Source of the DNA: UBA3071 sp965369635
GTDB lineage: Bacteria > Chloroflexota > Anaerolineae > UBA3071
Length of the DNA stretch: 11,900 nt
Direction: 5' to 3'
NCBI GenBank assembly: GCA_965369635.1
Contig: CBDURC010000086.1
Span: 1 to 11,900, forward strand
Below the pieces are notes generated by a model. It ran no database searches, had not been told where the DNA came from, and saw only the letters and a program-made list of their open reading frames with translations. Position numbers and translations under genes: made by a program. Below are positions 11,896 to 11,900 of this stretch, piece by piece (within the stretch, counting starts at the first letter, position 1; each line of letters begins with the position of its first letter).

Positions 11896-11900
11896 TCTGC

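Overview
The window looks like accessory chromosome from a GC-rich bacterium. Threonine/proline-rich linkers joining DNRLRE-type domains, remnants of NarL-type regulators and REP-like palindromes suggest Chloroflexota (Anaerolineae-like). That assignment is inference from style, not from a marker gene. No rRNA, CRISPR array or complete insertion sequence is visible.

Left part (1-4460): decayed and mobile DNA. The 3' end of a secreted TP-rich/DNRLRE protein is followed by a second, nonsense-riddled copy of the same domain. Next, on the minus strand, come the first 34 residues of one response regulator and the last helix-turn-helix of another. An intact AAA ATPase fused to a PD-(D/E)xK-like domain has its own promoter. 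Directly behind it lies the C-terminal stump of a tyrosine recombinase and a small unknown ORF.

Middle (4465-7413): a dense plus-strand tRNA array. Twenty cloverleaf-competent tRNAs plus one degenerate Trp-like gene cover 15 amino acids, including all four Ser anticodons usual in bacteria. Asp, His, Ile, Leu and Val are absent. Spacers are often only 4-10 nt. Several tRNAs carry odd features: C33 in Pro, an initiator-like Met without the G-C triplet, G37 in Lys-CTT, C54 in Glu-TTC. A phage-type metallophosphoesterase gene sits between two Ser tRNAs. A promoter, a possible leader ORF and a terminator-like hairpin precede the array, and a 20-bp hairpin closes it. With the recombinase stump and a 3'-half tRNA-Gly fragment at 9963-10009, the array looks like mobile-element cargo.

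Right part (7527-11895): a minus-strand type I ABC exporter half-transporter, a REP-like palindrome, a small unknown gene, the tRNA-Gly fragment, two hairpins, and a complete gene for cofactor-independent phosphoglycerate mutase. This last gene is the main discovery candidate. Its protein is circularly permuted: the C-terminal half of the normal enzyme comes first and the N-terminal half (DGWG, GNSEVGH) second. It has its own promoter, ribosome binding site and stop, keeps the metal ligands, but lacks one substrate-site Asp.
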